A DNA stretch of 64,000 bases from Albifimbria verrucaria (taxonomy: Eukaryota; Ascomycota; Sordariomycetes; Hypocreales; Stachybotryaceae): assembly GCA_020081605.1 (NCBI GenBank), contig JAHREC010000062.1:2108001-2172000 (forward strand). The letters run 5' to 3'. Positions 11,031 through 24,846 of the stretch are shown piece after piece. Below the pieces are notes generated by a model. The model searched no databases. It had not been told where the DNA came from and worked only from the letters and a program-made list of their open reading frames with translations. A program made the position numbers and the translations under genes. Positions within the stretch are counted from its first letter, which is position 1; each line of letters starts with the position of its first letter.

Positions 11031-14000
11031 CTCCGTTCTCTCGATTTCTAGCTTGGGCCAGAGTCGCTAACGAACCCCGATTTTCTCTCATTCAATCTCG
11101 GCATCGTGGGGTTGTCTTGTCAGACCATGTCCTAGCATGTCCAAGAACAAAGCAAATGGCAAGCCCACAAGCGTCCCGTCAGGGATGAGGGAGCCTTAGT
11201 CACAGGTACTAACGGCGGGCCACAAGGTCCACCCGACGCCATTCTCCATGCCAACCTTCTAAGCCGTTATTTGTGATGCTTGATCGAAAAGAACATTGAT
11301 CGAATGCGTCTGCCCACCACGCAAGCATGCACCTGTCTCATTCATTCGCCTAAAACTGACGTGAGTCAAGCGTGCTAAGTTCTACTTGGTAGACGGTCAC
11401 CATCCTCAAGCAGCCTCTGGTTGCCTCCCCGTTCTCCGGCCGATCCAGAACAATTGCACCTCTATCAAGCCTGCCGATCCGGAAAGCAATGCAGACAGGA
11501 AGCACAAGGGAGAAACGCACAGGCGCATCATGTCGAGGCAAGAGCGCCGCTCTTTGCCGTGCAGGCCTCCACGAGTTACATGGGAAGGACCTATTTTGGG
11601 GCTGAAATCGAGTACCATTGGCTGCTGGGCCCTTTACAGGCGACATGGGGGCCTGCGAGGGACACTTGGTTCGTGCATCTCTACCCTGCTTGGTAGTGCA
11701 CGAGGTCAGTGAGGGCCCCTGCTCATTAATGAAATTGCTCCGATCTGGGTCCGTTTAGACCTGCTCTCCTGCCGATTACCAAGCCTCTTTCGAGCGGGAA
11801 ACACGGAGCTCTAGGTTCTTAATGCACGCCCGATCAAAACGGCAGACACGTCTCAAGCCGCCTGTTCATCTGTTGCGAGCAGACCTCCTTTCACACAGCC
11901 GGAAGCGGCGGTGGTTCTCGTAAAACACAAGGCGTAATTTGTGGCTGCATTGTCTTTCAGCGTCCGCTGCAAGATGCAGCTCAAGCCTGGCAGAAAAGCG
12001 AGCATGCTGTGCACAAACCTGCCATTTGGGCTCGGAAGGAATGATTTCGTGCATGGGGGTACGCTCTTGGAATCCTTGCCGGTGTTGGCGGAGCGAGATC
12101 GATCTCGAGTCCATTTCGGTACCTGGATTACTGCAGTATCCCAGCCATTGCTTGTGGTGCTTTCCAGAGCACGAAAAACTGACGTCCGATTTTTGTCGGC
12201 GGATGGATCAATGGTGTGAGGCACGGATCGCTGATTAACTGAACATCAGTGCGAAAAGGGCTTGACATAACGAGGCACTAGGGAAGCTGAGATGGCTCCC
12301 AGACGTGGCACTAGTGGGACTCATTTAACCAGGACAATATGCGGTAACTGTCCCTGGTTGGCACTAAAGAGACAGAATACTCGAAAGGGTTTATGCTGCT
12401 GTACCATGTAGCACAGTTCACTGTCAACACACGGGATGCGCAGGGGTGACACCCCTATCAACTTGGTCTCCGAAAACACAGCAAGTACTAAAACCAACAC
12501 AACGAATCTTCGAGCCACGAAGCCATAGCACATGGTAAGTGGGCGATGTACAGAGCAAAAACGTCACTATTGCCAAGCTATAAGTGTATGTCCATGTCTG
12601 CCCCTCTGACCCCTCTTAGACACGGGCCGAGTTCCTCTCTGGAGATGCGGGCCCGCCATTTCAGGTGAACCGAGTCTTGTCAGATGTTTCTTGCTGGATC
12701 TGCCATGTGCCCCTAAGCAAATGCAAAGCCCTTTTCTAACCACCCCCGCACCATGTGGCTCGACGTGGGTTGCAATACAGCGTTGCAGCATTGTAACCGT
12801 CCTAGGTCGATCTCAGTGCGGGCGTCTCTCTTCGGCTACTCGAATCAAGCCGAGATTCGTGGCATCAAGGACTCCGCTCTTTGCTGTACACAGTACACAT
12901 TTTTACTCAGTTACCCGCTGCATTCTTATCCGTAGACGTGTTCTCATTAGTCTTCAACAAGTCGAATACACCACGATCAAGTATGCAATTACAAGGCCTT
13001 TTCGGGCCGCCGTGAGCCGTGGAGCAACTCGCTTGTCCCTGTCTCCGGTACCTGGCTATGAGCGAACCAACCCCTGGCAGAAACACCGTCATCACCCGTG
13101 CTGCAAGTTACTAGGGGTTCGGACTTTACGAACGGGCGGGACGACGGTAGTAAACGACGCCCATGTCTCTGTCAACTGGGCACAATCAATCCATGCCCCG
13201 CAGGATTGGTGGGCTCGTAGACTGTCTAGGTTCTTAATCGAATCAAACGAGCCTTCACCTTACGCTGATCAGGAAAACCCAGCAACAAAATTCACTCGGT
13301 TTCCCTCACTTATGCGGACTCCCTCATGCCAAAGGACTCGGTTGCCCAAGCTATTAACTTAGCAGGAGGTGCAAGCGTAAAGTATTCCCAAGCATCACCT
13401 GAACTTAATTCAAGCGACAGGCCATGTTTGCCAGGAAATGTTTCAACAAAGCATGGTACTTGGCCAACAGGTACTCCCTTATTGCTGGAAAAACGGGTGC
13501 CGTGGCCATAGAACGAGCGTGGCTTGTGTCCACTGAGGCCGCCTCAACCGACCCCATCTTTACCCTCTCCAGCTCCCCACATCAAAAGGGCAGGCTTCTC
13601 GAACTGATAGGTTCTGTTTGCCACTCAGGGACAGGCTACGGTCGTTTCGGAAGAACGAGGAGGCCACTGGAAGGGGTCAGGAGAGAAAGTCACGAACATG
13701 GCTAATTAGCCAATCCTCGCAATCTTGTTGGCGACGGCTAGCCCAAGAGCTTCTCTGCGTTCCTTTCTTCGTCCTCACCGCCTCGAGTTGGCCTGAGAAC
13801 GAGGCCTTGACATACCCCTTGATTCATTGGCATGGTGCCTACAACGTGTATGTATGCGTTTGCGCAGGCGTGGGCGTATGCCTCCGTGCCTTGTGGTGTG
13901 CTTTCTTCAACGAATAAATTCAGCATGTTGCTGCGCCTCCAGAGAGAGGTCCCTTGTCGTAGAGACAAAGACAGCGGGGTCTTGCGGCCGTTGTCTGACT

Positions 14001-17000
14001 CTCATGCAGCCTTGTTCCTCGCCTCTCCTGTTGACATTCCTCTCTGGGCATTGTGGCGTCGCAAGATGGAGGCATGCGAGACAACGCTGTATCTCTCTCG
14101 ACCTCAATGCCGAATCCTGGAGGCGGTCGTAGCCAGTCAGCTGTCCATCTGGCCCTGCTGCAAAAACACCAAGATCACCACAACCATGTACTTGGTCATA
14201 TTTGACGAAAACACGGTCGCTCAGGCGGTAAGCGCAGCTGAAACAGCGTTGTTGGTTCTCGTCTCTCAAGCTTCCCATGAAGCTACTCCAGTCCTTACTC
14301 ATCCACCACTATGATTCCTTGCTCACCTCTTTCCGGCTCGACCCCACGATCCTTTCTGGCCCGCGTATAGGTACTTGGCATCCGTGCTTCTCACGATCAC
14401 CGAGATCCTGCGGAAAGTGTCAAGGGTCTATGGGGCCAACACGACTCGAGCATGCATTGTACCATGCTGTGTTGGTTCTAAATCACTGGTCTCTTGTTTT
14501 TGTCGATCATGTTTGCGTAAACTCGATGTGGTTGTGCAGGCAGCTGTCGCAAAGGCCCTATTGCCACATAGCGTGTCCCTTAGCGGCTCCCAGCAACCCA
14601 ACCGGACCCTTTGTCCCCTGCATTCAAGGTAAACTAGCTGTTGATCCACCATTCTGGAAAAGCCTGCTGAGGCTCGTGACAACCCCAAAAATTACATGCA
14701 AGACTATGGCACGGTCAAGGACCCTCTATACATAAGCGCAGTTCCATTCTCGTTAATGGGGATATGTCTATGGAGATCAACACCACGTCATGGTTTGATA
14801 CTGCACTTCACTTCTTTAGTGCTGATTGACCGCCATGCTTCTTTGCGCTAGGGCATCGCGATGGTCTCAGCCACTTCAGGCGGCATGGCACCAAGTCCCT
14901 GAGCACTGACAAGATCAACCCATAACCGTCGTTAGTCACTCTATTGTTTACGGGACTTTGCTCCGTCAAAGCTGACGGACGCGATGGATGCCGTACTGGG
15001 TAACGATCGGGGATGGGTTCCCAAAGACTGCGCTCTGTCACCTTTTTACCTGTAACCCTTTCTATCCCTGCTCTGGACGGTCGTTGCGGAGAAACAGGCT
15101 TTTCATCTTGATGGCGATATGCATGTTCTACCCACACCGTTAAGCTGCATGCAACTTGGCCGAGTCGCCTCCGCTCATGCAGGTACGGTAGTGTCGTGCT
15201 CCAGGCAGTCCCCTGTCTTCTGTCTCCTCCTCTCTTCTATTTCCCGCCCCCTTTCCTCGGCGAGTCTCACTAATGTTGGTTGCATCTGGTGCACACTTCG
15301 GACGGCTGTCACTTCATTATCCCTGATGATGCGCGAATGCGTGGCATCTGGAGCAGCAAGGCGCTTGTGCTGAGCCGGACAAGTTGTGCTAAACTGGGGG
15401 CGGGAGACGTACAGCCGGACCGAGACGGCGCCAGTAGTCAGGAGCCGATTACATGTCACGGAGCGTAGGATTGTAGCAAGGCTGTTGGACTGAATCCAGA
15501 GTCTAGCTGCGTTACGGCGGCGGTTTCTTTCCGCACAGCGGCACCTTGATACGACTCAATACACGGCCGCAAGTCGCCCTGCCGACAACCGAGTTTGGTA
15601 TTTTGCCCCTTTGCGGCTCGATGGCTCTTACAAAGCCAACCTTGACGCCACGCGGCTCTCTTTGTCCTCTGGATCAATAACAAGCTTTGAGAGTTGAAGC
15701 TTAATAGAAAGGGACCTTTACTACAATTCGGCCCCTGCTGGACCGAACTATCCAGTTTGGGTACAGCGGCGGCTCAATATATGAACCGAAATACAATTAG
15801 CTCGATGGTATGCACATGGTTTGCCGGGGTTGGGCTGAAGGGGGCATGGCGTTATCTTGATGATTGCACAACCCTACCTTGTCATGATAACAGATAAAGA
15901 GCGTGGTTTCGGATCGAACTCGTGCTTCTGAATGGTCGTAACATGCTCAGGCCTGTTCTACTTGCGGCTCACCCACCGTCACGCATCGTAGCTTACACAG
16001 ATGCCTCGGTTGGCGATGAGACACAAGATATCGGTCTCCCACATTACGCTCAGGGGCTCGTTCTGAAACCTTGCAAGCACAGGCTCGAGCAAACAGTAGG
16101 ATGTTCACCATGTCTAGCTTATCTAGGCACACACTCCACACGACCGGCAGCTAGATGTAAGTAGTTTCCTTGCCGCACACGGGATCAGGACTAGATGGTG
16201 CCTTTGGCCTGTGCAATCCTGGAAGGTTCCGATGCGACAACATGACTTGTTGGCTCCCTTTGACATGAGATTAGCGAAAGGGGTTGTTAGCAAATCCGGG
16301 GCAAATAACCTCTCTAGTAGACATTTAGCGGAGCCACACATGTCGCTATCTCTGTTTTGGCTCTCAGTGCGAGCATCGATATGACGTCGGGTTCCTAAGG
16401 ATACATAATACCTACACTCCGCTACCACGAGTCAGAACAGAATTTGAATATGATATGGCCAAGCTTTGTCTATAAGGGACAGCGAGCGATGTCCCTTTAC
16501 AATTATAGAAGAACTGACAAGCGAGAGCCAACATTGATTAAGAGAACGTCACCAGGCATAAGGAGATAATTGGCCGTGTGGGGAAAAGAGCGATGACAAT
16601 AGTCATATTGGTAGGCGATCTTTTCGTTTGCTATGGTTGAGCTTGAATAATGATACTATCACAGAATCAATGAGGATCCTAGTCTTCTGTCATGAGTACT
16701 CGTGCCTTCTTGAGTGCCGGGATGCCCTGTCATGTAGTGATATCTTAAATCCTTTAGCTGTCTTTAGCTGCCTCAAAACACAACTATGTCCTATAGTTTC
16801 TTTCTCTTATAGTGTTTAGTGGTAATTGTTAATTTAAAGCAGAAATGAGCGTGTGTTGATTTCACTGAATAAGCTGAACAATACTCAATATTTAGCCAGA
16901 TTTGAGAAGAACGAGAAGGCAGGTAAGGCCATGATACTGAAATGGTGCGAGAAACACAAGTCCAGAAATTTGCAGTTATCGTTCGGTTGAGCATATGTAT

Positions 17001-17520
17001 GACAGTGAACTGAGGATCTTCCTACAATGCCAATGTTACTCAACCACTGGTATTAGCCCACATGTCTTGCGTCCATATAACTGGAGCTAGCTTGCAAGTC
17101 TGTCGTGGTCGAGGCATGTAGCACCAATTTCGGACGTTTTGTATAACTCTTTTTAATTGCTTCTTACGGTTGTTTTGGGGCACTTCGACTATATCCGTGT
17201 AATTATAGGAGTTTGGTAGTCTGCTTGGTGGGTGAGGATTTGGACCAGAAAGAAGCTTGGAGCAAGAACTACCTCAACGATACCTATTTAAACAAGCAGA
17301 TTTAAAGAGACAGTGCTTACCAATGTTAGAAGTATATGTTTGGTTCAGCGCGTATATAGAAAGAGCTTTTATTGTTTATCATCCATCTCTTCTCCGTTTC
17401 CCCGATTATACATTAATTATATCACACATCTCGCTATCCATCAACCATCGTATGCAATTACCTTTCAACCCTTCATGTTCATTCCCAGGTCCTATCCTGA
17501 TGAGCATCCCATGTCATCCT

Positions 17521-18044
17521 CTACGCCTTGCAGCCCGGGTCGGTGTTGTAGCATCCCTGCAGCAGCTTGATATGCGAGCAGGTAGAGGGAGTGCGGTGTC
17601 AGCTCTTCCCAGGGCAAAGACCTGGTACTCGTTGTTATGAGACCACTGGCAGGCGATGAAGCCAAGGTTGTTGCCCTGCTGGATGAAGCCGTTCTTGGCG
17701 CTGTACGTGAACAGGGTGCCCGCGTCGCCGGCGTTGATGAGGAGCTTGCCCCAGTTGTCGTAGGACACGACCCCGGAGTCGGCGAAGAGGGCAGCGGGGA
17801 TGGTGCCGTCAGGGCCGTAGCCCGTGTAGTTCAGCGTGGTGCCCTTGAAGGTGTACAGCTTGGACGGGGCAGGACCACAGTCGACAATGACAGCGTCGGC
17901 GAGGCCCGCGCCCGTGTGGTAGGAGCTCACGCATTTGGCGTTGATGGCTGGGTTCGCCGAGGTGACCTTGAGGAAGAAGGGCTTTGGCGCGGCGGGCGCA
18001 GCAGTGGCCAGGCCGGCGAGGAGGAGAGTAGTGAGGAATTGCAT
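17521..18044 (-). CDS. Small secreted cysteine-containing protein
   Basis: Predicted secreted protein of about 174 residues. It opens MQFLTTLLLAGLATAAPA, a textbook signal peptide with likely cleavage near residues 16-18. The mature part has a beta-rich look (PFFLKVTSANPAINAKCVSS, GTLFTYSAKNGFIQQGNNLG) and six cysteines: three in the body (about 38, 56 and 132) and three in the C-terminal tail TCSHIKLLQGCYNTDPGCKA, which would suit three disulfides. A one-base deletion near 17583 hides that tail: uncorrected reading replaces it with an Arg/Ala-rich end and stops at 17514. The corrected stop is the TAG at 17521-17523. It resembles the DUF7907-like fungal secreted proteins, but I am not sure of the family and assign no function. 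It is intronless and isolated between two gene-poor stretches. Confidence 0.75.
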
Positions 18045-19593
18045 GGTGGTGGTGGTGGTTGTGCTTCAGCGGTGATGACTCGAAGAGACGCGAGTTGAGG
18101 GTATCGAGATCTCAAGAAGATGGCTTGAGGACTGAGAGAGTCGATGAGTGAGGTGAAGACAGATATTGCTGCTGTTGCTTTCTGGTGTGATGTCTTAGAC
18201 TTGCACGACAGCAGCCCGTCTTTATATATACCGTCACTAGCACGATCTACCCGCTCGACACTCGTCCCAACGGCAGAAGCTTGTTCATGCGCGCGTGACG
18301 TGCAATTCCTCTTGAAGCCAAATGCCGCTTTACGAGGTTCCTGCACGCACGGTATGCCAGATACGAGGTGGTGCCCAACCCCCTTCGCCCTTCCCCGCCT
18401 CAGCCCTCCTCGCTGAAAGTGAGATCTACACGATCTAGTGTCAGATGCAGCATGGATTTTTGCCTCGCCGCAGACGGGACAAGGGAGATCCCGATGAACA
18501 GTGCCGTTCTAGCAGGGGCGGAAGGGAAGAAAAAAGTCCCGCGGCTGGGCCAATTGGTCGCTGTGCCAATTGGCATCTGTCGTCCATCGTCTCTGCCGGT
18601 TGGGCGATTTTCTTTTCTCTTCGCGCTTACATGTGACGTCGCATCTGGTCTCGAGCCCACGCAAATACAGCCAAAAGCCCATGACTCGGTAGGCCCGTGG
18701 GGAAAACAGGATGCCACCGCTGCGCCTAAACCATCCCCAGGTTGCGTTGCATTTCGTGCAATGGAAGCTTTCAAGCCGTAGGGCAACGTAGCCTTCGCAG
18801 CCACCAAAACCCCCTCCATCTTACCACTTACATCATCTTGCCCGTTGGATTCTACAAATAGCGCGGCACGCAGCGTCTTTCGGTCAGCCCCGAAACTATC
18901 GGCGCCTTCTGAGGCTTATGCTTCGTTTGTGGCCTCGTGGTGGGCTGGATGTCTTGGGTTTGAGCGCATACCTCGCCGGTGCCGAGTATCCGAGTCTCGG
19001 CAATGGAAGAGAAAGTCGACGCTTTGTTCGTATAGATGCAGCCTCGGAGCACTATTGATTCGTCTATGCAATGTAGCAGCGCAAACAGAACCATCACAGG
19101 AGACGCAAAACCCCAGATACGATGCCCCTTCAGGTCAGGTCAAAGGAAAACACGAACCCATCATGTCAGATCTCACGACAGACTTCACCGTCAGCGCAGC
19201 GCGGAGTCCTCAACCATCTCAGTAACAGTACATACGATGATGGTTTATTTCTCTTCTGTGTAACTCTACGCTTGGTCGATATGCAACCAAGGACAAGTGC
19301 GCTATCCTCGCCGATTCCATCTTCACGCCATGGCCTGTCTGTCTCCATGCTATAACGCCAGAATTCAAGAAAGGGAGGAGATTTCGAGACGGTATACGTA
19401 TAAACACAAAAACCCAACTGCTTGACCTATACGGCATGTCAAATGTAATAAAAAAAGGAAAACCATAAACAATGCAGCCCTGCTATTGTTCACACAACAC
19501 ACCCGCTCTCATCCTCGGGATGCCAGGAATAGACAGGCGTTGAGCCCTGCCACGTTGGCTGTAACATCATATTATCCCTCTGAGCAGAGATGG
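18045..19593. other. Intergenic region upstream of the secreted-protein gene
   Basis: Holds the promoter of the minus-strand secreted protein (TATA at 18221-18230) and the 3' flank of GID7. No coding potential is recognised. Confidence 0.55.
18221..18230 (-). promoter_or_regulatory. TATA box of the secreted-protein gene
   Basis: TATATATAAA on the minus strand, about 180 bases upstream of the ATG at 18044. A clear TATA element suits a strongly regulated gene, in contrast to the housekeeping neighbours, where I see none this clear. The transcription start itself is not known. Confidence 0.5.
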
Positions 19594-22193
19594 TTAAATG
19601 TCGTCATTCGAGTTGGTCCAGCCGTTTGAACCCCTCTGATGCCGCGACTTAAGATCTAGGCTTCCTGCCTTGTTCGTCCAGCTGCAGCACACGTCAGTTT
19701 AGGCAACGGGAAGGGGCGATGGGAGAAGGATCCCAAAAGCCAGTACGGGATAGCAACACTCACATCTTTACGGTGCCGTCGTCGCCACACGAGGCCAGCA
19801 TACAGGGATCCGCCGGATTCCAAGCTACCGCGTTACATCGCGGCTCGTGGCCTATCAACCTCTCCACTGCCGCACCAATGTTCTTGTGCCAGATCAGGAT
19901 ATTGCCGTCTTCACTGCCACTAATGACGAAACTCTCGTTGGCTCCCCGAACGCGCTGCGGATCATGTATTCGCCGCCTGTGTGGCCAAGGAATTTCTGAA
20001 CCGACTGCCTCGAGACTAGGTCGATGAGCTGTGCCTCGCCATCCTTCTTGTTGACCAGCAGGTGTCTCGAATCCTCGCTGATGGTGACTGACGTTGGCCG
20101 TGCCTTGAGTTCCATGTCATACTCTAGTTCTCGCGTCACGGCGTTGTAGATATGCACTGTCTGCCTGTCATCGACAGCGACCAGCCAACGCCCGTTGGCC
20201 GAGCCACACAGGTCCTGCACACGATGCTTCTTCCCCACTCATGTGTCTCGTCATCGTAGACGTTGAATGTACAAAGACTGTTGTTTCTGTCAAGCGTGCC
20301 TACCACAAAGAGCGGCTATCAGAAGCCCAGACACAGCCAATGGTGGGCTCTTCAAAACGCTTCAGCTTCTTGATCAGGGTTCCGTTCTGCGAGCAGTTAG
20401 CGCGTCGGTTCTTCCAGCAAATATCTTGACGGGCTTACCTTTGCATCCCATAGTCGCGCGAGCTTGCCTTGAGAACATGTTACGAGCATAGAGTCATCTG
20501 GGCTCCATGCCAGGTTGCCAACGCCACCATCATGGCCGCCAAGCGTAGCAATGCAGGCAAAAGTCCATGTATCCCAGATTACAACAATTTCCTTGCTCCC
20601 GCATGCGGCCAGCTTAGTTCCATCGTGAGAAAACTGGATCTGCCAAACCTCGCCTGTCAGGTCAGTAAGCTCAAGCGCGACCTCGGTGGGAAAGTATCGT
20701 CTATCGCAAAGGTGATCGGCATATAATGACGGCGATGAAGCTGTGGTGTGATATAAGCAGGTGTCAATCTGGCTTTGCTTGACCTGCTGCAGCAGGACGG
20801 CCAGCCTATTCTCAGGCAGCATGACCGATGGGGATATGCATCCTAGAAGATAAGTCAGCGACAAGGAACTAGAGCTCATAAAATCGATGGTCCACATACG
20901 TGACAGGTCTGATAGCAGTAATTTGCGAGATTCTCCTTGGGCACCATCCCAGTCTGCCTTGGCTTTGAGGTCCTCGGTTGACCGGCACATCAAGAGGCTG
21001 GACAAGAAGTGAAGTCGCGATGTATCATGATATAACGGAGTCAAGTCCCTGCGCAACACAAGCAAGGCTCCAGACGTGTTTCGCTGTTCTAACAGTTCAA
21101 GAAACTTTTGCTGCCGCAACCAAAACCGCATAACATTGCGGTCCGAACCTGGCGCAAGAACTAATCCGTTCCCCTCGCCGCTGTGAGCATCCGACGTGGC
21201 TGCGCCAACCAGGAGGTCCTCGGCCTCGGCCCACGAGCCGGCCAGGACAGCTGATCTGAAAGCTGCTACTGTAGGGCTCTCTAGGTTATAGCCACTCTGC
21301 CGGCTAATGCTCTCGGCCGCATCACGGTATCCCATATCCGTCAGTGCTTGTATGAGTATGCGTGTCACTTCCTCTCGGTCGTGGCCGAAGTAGGTCGACG
21401 GTTGCTGAGGGCCGGCTGCCAAGGCCTTGCCGCCATTAGATGAACCATTAGTAACGGCACCCAGCTTGTGAGCACCGTTAGTGACTCCAGGTTGGGATAG
21501 CCGCTGGACGGGTGGTGAGGTCGACCCATTTGACTGGGCGGCCGCCCCGGCGCCGTTCCGGGATACGCCTGCGTCCGCGTCTGCCAACATTGCGGAGATG
21601 TCGGCTCGCCTTCGCTTACGATCGGGCTCGTCGGTGGAGCTCGGATCTTCAGCAGAGATGGAGTCGGTGTCTTGTCCCGGCTGGCCGAAGGATGCTGTAC
21701 GACGACGTCGTCCAAGAATCTGGGCCGGCGCGTGGGCGGCGGATACCAAGGCTGTGGCTGTGGAAGTTTCTATGTTCGCAGTTGCAGCCGCGGCCTGGGT
21801 ATCGGCTCTTGGAGGTTCTGAGGTGGTGGAGGGACGTGCGTCGAGATGGCGGCGCTGTTGGCGGGAGGGATCACTGATTGATGCGGGCTAGAAGCGTTGT
21901 CGGAGGTGTCACCGGGGCGGGATCGGGAGCTGGACGATCGATCCACGTCGTCCTCTCCGCGGCTACGGGCCACGGTGGGATGCGATGGCGAAGGCTTGGG
22001 CTTAGGAGGAGGCGTCGCTCGACGACGGCAGATGGAGAGCGTCGGATGGGTCTGGGAGGCTGGCGGGGAAGGCCGTAGACGGACCAGGTCGGGAAGAGAT
22101 CAAACGAAGTTGGGGTGAGGATGATGATGATAGATTGTCGTCGAACCAGCTCTGGACTCGCCTATCCAGGAAGGCAGCGGCCGGGACGCTCAT
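19594..22193 (-). CDS. GID7: GID7/WDR26-type LisH-CTLH-WD40 protein
   Basis: Homologue of Gid7/WDR26, a WD40 subunit of the GID/CTLH ubiquitin ligase that in yeast degrades gluconeogenic enzymes. Exons: 20900-22193, 20439-20842, 19764-20386 and 19594-19681. A Ser/Pro-rich N-terminus is followed by the LisH/CTLH region (ILIQALTDMGYRDAAESISR, then FLELLEQRNTSGALLVLRRD). WD40 repeats follow (VWQIQFSHDGTKLAACGSKE, VGNLAWSPDDSMLVTCSQGK, HRVQDLCGSANGRWLVAVDD, GNILIWHKN, GHEPRCNAVAWNPAD). The end is WTNKAGSLDLKSRHQ to the TAA at 19594-19596. Six one-base shifts are needed: two between the proposed ATG at 22191-22193 and KPKPSPSHP, one near 21817, and one each near 20312, 20236 and 19943. The N-terminal start is the weakest part. 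The intron at 20843-20899 is 57 nt with no stop, so it reads through. Confidence 0.85.
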
Positions 22194-24846
22194 GTGAAGG
22201 GCTTGTGGAGCTGACCTTCCGTGTCCGGCAACAGATTGTGGCTGCTTTGTCGTGGGAAGGCTTCGTAGTGTCGCCCCGGGGCGTCGTGATGTGTTATTTA
22301 AGGTTGTATGGGAGTGGTTGGGTTTCACTGGCACAGAGCAAGGTTGACGCCTACTTGTTGGAGAGTTATCACTGCTCCTGGGGTACCTGCGGCGGTCCGG
22401 CGTGGTGCGCACAGCTCAGTGGGTAGCCAGATGCCTGCAGCAGGTGAATTACAGTGGCCTGGGCCTAGAAGGGCTGAGGTGGAGAGAGCATAAGCACTGT
22501 GCCTCTGTCCCGCTTAGGCGATGGGTAAGTACCTTACCTTACTTGGGTGCCCGCGGAGGCAACCCACCTGGCCGTCGAGGGCGGTACCCTTGGAGCAGCA
22601 GCCCCAGAGTTGTACCTCTTTTGGCGTCGGCTTACGCTGGCAGCTTGGGGTACTGGCCAAGGACCCTGCATAACAGCTACTTTGACCGCTTCACTCAGCA
22701 TGTACCTTGGCCTCGATCCAATTCAACCCGAGGACAATGAGGTCACTCATGGGACGACGAGGAATCAAATCAACAGCCACATCGACGACACATGTCTGAT
22801 CCACGAGGCTCAGATCTGGCCTCTGCTTCAACACGATCTTCCCTCCGTGCTACCCATCTGCACGCTGGGTGAGGCTAACCTGTGGTGCGGGTAACACCCC
22901 GGATGCTACTGTGCTGATTCTATGCATCACCTGGGTTTACAGCACAGTGTTGTGTACTCGTGCCCACCCGGGTCGGATAGCGCCATTGCTCGCTTGTTGA
23001 GCCTGTGAGTGGCCGATGACGTCTCACCTACAGTGCACCACCACCACTATCCATCCAACATGGCTTCTGATGAAGGGAGCAGCGCCGTGGCTGGTCACGG
23101 GAAGAGTGCTGCACGGTGCTGTACTGCGCTATAGAGCTCAACGCTCACATACCCAGATATCCCTTCCCTCGATAACGCACGGCCGGGTTCGTACATCGCC
23201 GTTGCTCCTCTACATGCACGACTCTCCTTGTGACGAGTCCCCGCACTGATAACGAGCCAGGCATGCCATTTTGGCACAGGTTAGCGCCTTGCCTAGGTGG
23301 ACCGTATCGCCGCCGGCAAGGGTCCGATGATGGCCTCCGTCATGAGACCGCCAAATGATCCATCCCCCAGGGCCATATGCCCACCGGTCGGCAAGCTTCT
23401 GATATTTTGAGGCGCTATCTTGACGGCTAGCTGAACAAAAAGGCAGCGCTGAAGATCAGCACCGCATGACCATGAATGGTTTCTGACGGTTGGGTGTACA
23501 GTGCTTCGCTGCTCGATCCCGTGTATAGCTCGGCTTACCCTACACTTCTGGCCAAGGCGAATCCAGTGTGAATTCACTCCAGCATCTAGCTTGGATCAAT
23601 AAATTGATCATTCTGCATGTGGACTTTTAATAGCTTGGTTTGAGTAGGTGCTTGGCGAATGGGTCATTATTTGCGGGCTGGTATCATGAGGATGTTTCGC
23701 CACCTTTGCGTATATATCTGTCTATTCATGCAGGCTGCGGTGCAGGGCGTCATAAAATATCCATGGCGAAAGACTATGGCAGTACGCTTTCTTATCTGTG
23801 TACCCATACAACGGTAACAGCGCGGCAACAGGTCGCCACAGTCGATGCAGATGTTTCTTAATTGTTTCACAAGGATCAACGCCCGCGCCGTACACACGGA
23901 CACTCACATTGGTCATGAAATAAGGCCAAACATTCTATACCCAATAGTCTCTTCTGGAACCCCCTATAGGACGGCCTACAATCGTGAACTACTTCCAGGG
24001 ACCTACTATACACTCACCAGCAAAGTGCCCCCAAAGAGATGTCCCGGGGCAAGTTTGGTAACGGTTGCGTCGGTGTTTCAGTTGACCCCGTTTCCTATGT
24101 GAACATAGAACAGCACAAGTAAGCGAGCCATCATCCAAGCACTTTAGAATCCCCTAACGCAGACGGATAAGTACGTGGGAAAAAAATCTTGTATGCGCCA
24201 AGAAAAAACGTAGAAAATAAATGCTGAAGCCAATCAATATTTTCAACCGAAAGGACGCATCATCGACTGACGACGCCTCGGTAGGCTACCAAATTACTCG
24301 CGACGGGGCTGAAGCCGTCCTTCAGGCACCTACATTAGAATTCGAGGTAAAATGCTCCGTACTCTGTAAGGTGCTACGCTATCACGTGCTCGACTGTGCT
24401 GTGCTGCCCAAGGTCACCCATGCCACACGTGGCTGAGCCAATCGTGGGTCCAGGGCAGCAGCAACCTGTACCGCTAGCCTGGCCTTGTGTCACCCCGTTT
24501 GGGCTCATGAATGTTGAAGCAGCTTGCGCATCCCCCAACTTCGTCACCGTAAATACATCCTCGTTCTCCTCCTCCTCCCGCACAACACCCGCGCGCATCC
24601 TCGCTACTTGCAGAGGACCGCTCATTAGTCTGGCCCCACGACCAGGTAAGCTTTCTTTGGGTTTCTCCCAATACCGGAAACCCCTAAGGGGCAGCCTCAA
24701 CATCTTGGAAGAGCTGATCCCTGAAATGATAACAACCCCTGGCTAATGAGACGAGAAGCACTACCGTATAACTCCTCCTTCCCCCTCAGAAGGGTTCGCT
24801 CAAACTCGACCATACCTACACATCAATCACGCATACGATCACGGCC
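22194..24846. other. Intergenic region between GID7 and VPS1
   Basis: Divergent 2.65-kb promoter region. It contains a GGTACCTG copy at 22382-22389 and a CACGTG in ATCACGTGC near 24382-24387. No coding or RNA gene is recognised. Confidence 0.55.

Larger units (their letters stand above)
9840..17520. other. 7.7-kb gene-poor stretch
   Basis: No conserved protein is recognisable on either strand. Open frames of up to about 220 codons occur but have random-looking composition and no domain, signal peptide or convincing splice pattern. What it holds: a CCTTG-type repeat at 10761-10821, a CTGYTC repeat at 10453-10498, C/T-rich tracts at 10901-10955 and 10991-11030, and five GGTACCTG/CAGGTACC copies between 10373 and 13054. 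The part next to 9840 must contain the promoter of the minus-strand PH-like gene. The C/T tracts are on the plus strand, as in fungal plus-strand leaders, so a plus-strand transcript starting near 11000 is possible but unproven. Confidence 0.5.

Noticed and set aside
12691..13362. A 223-codon plus-strand frame in the gene desert
   Set aside because: No domain, signal peptide or recognisable family; composition like random intergenic DNA.
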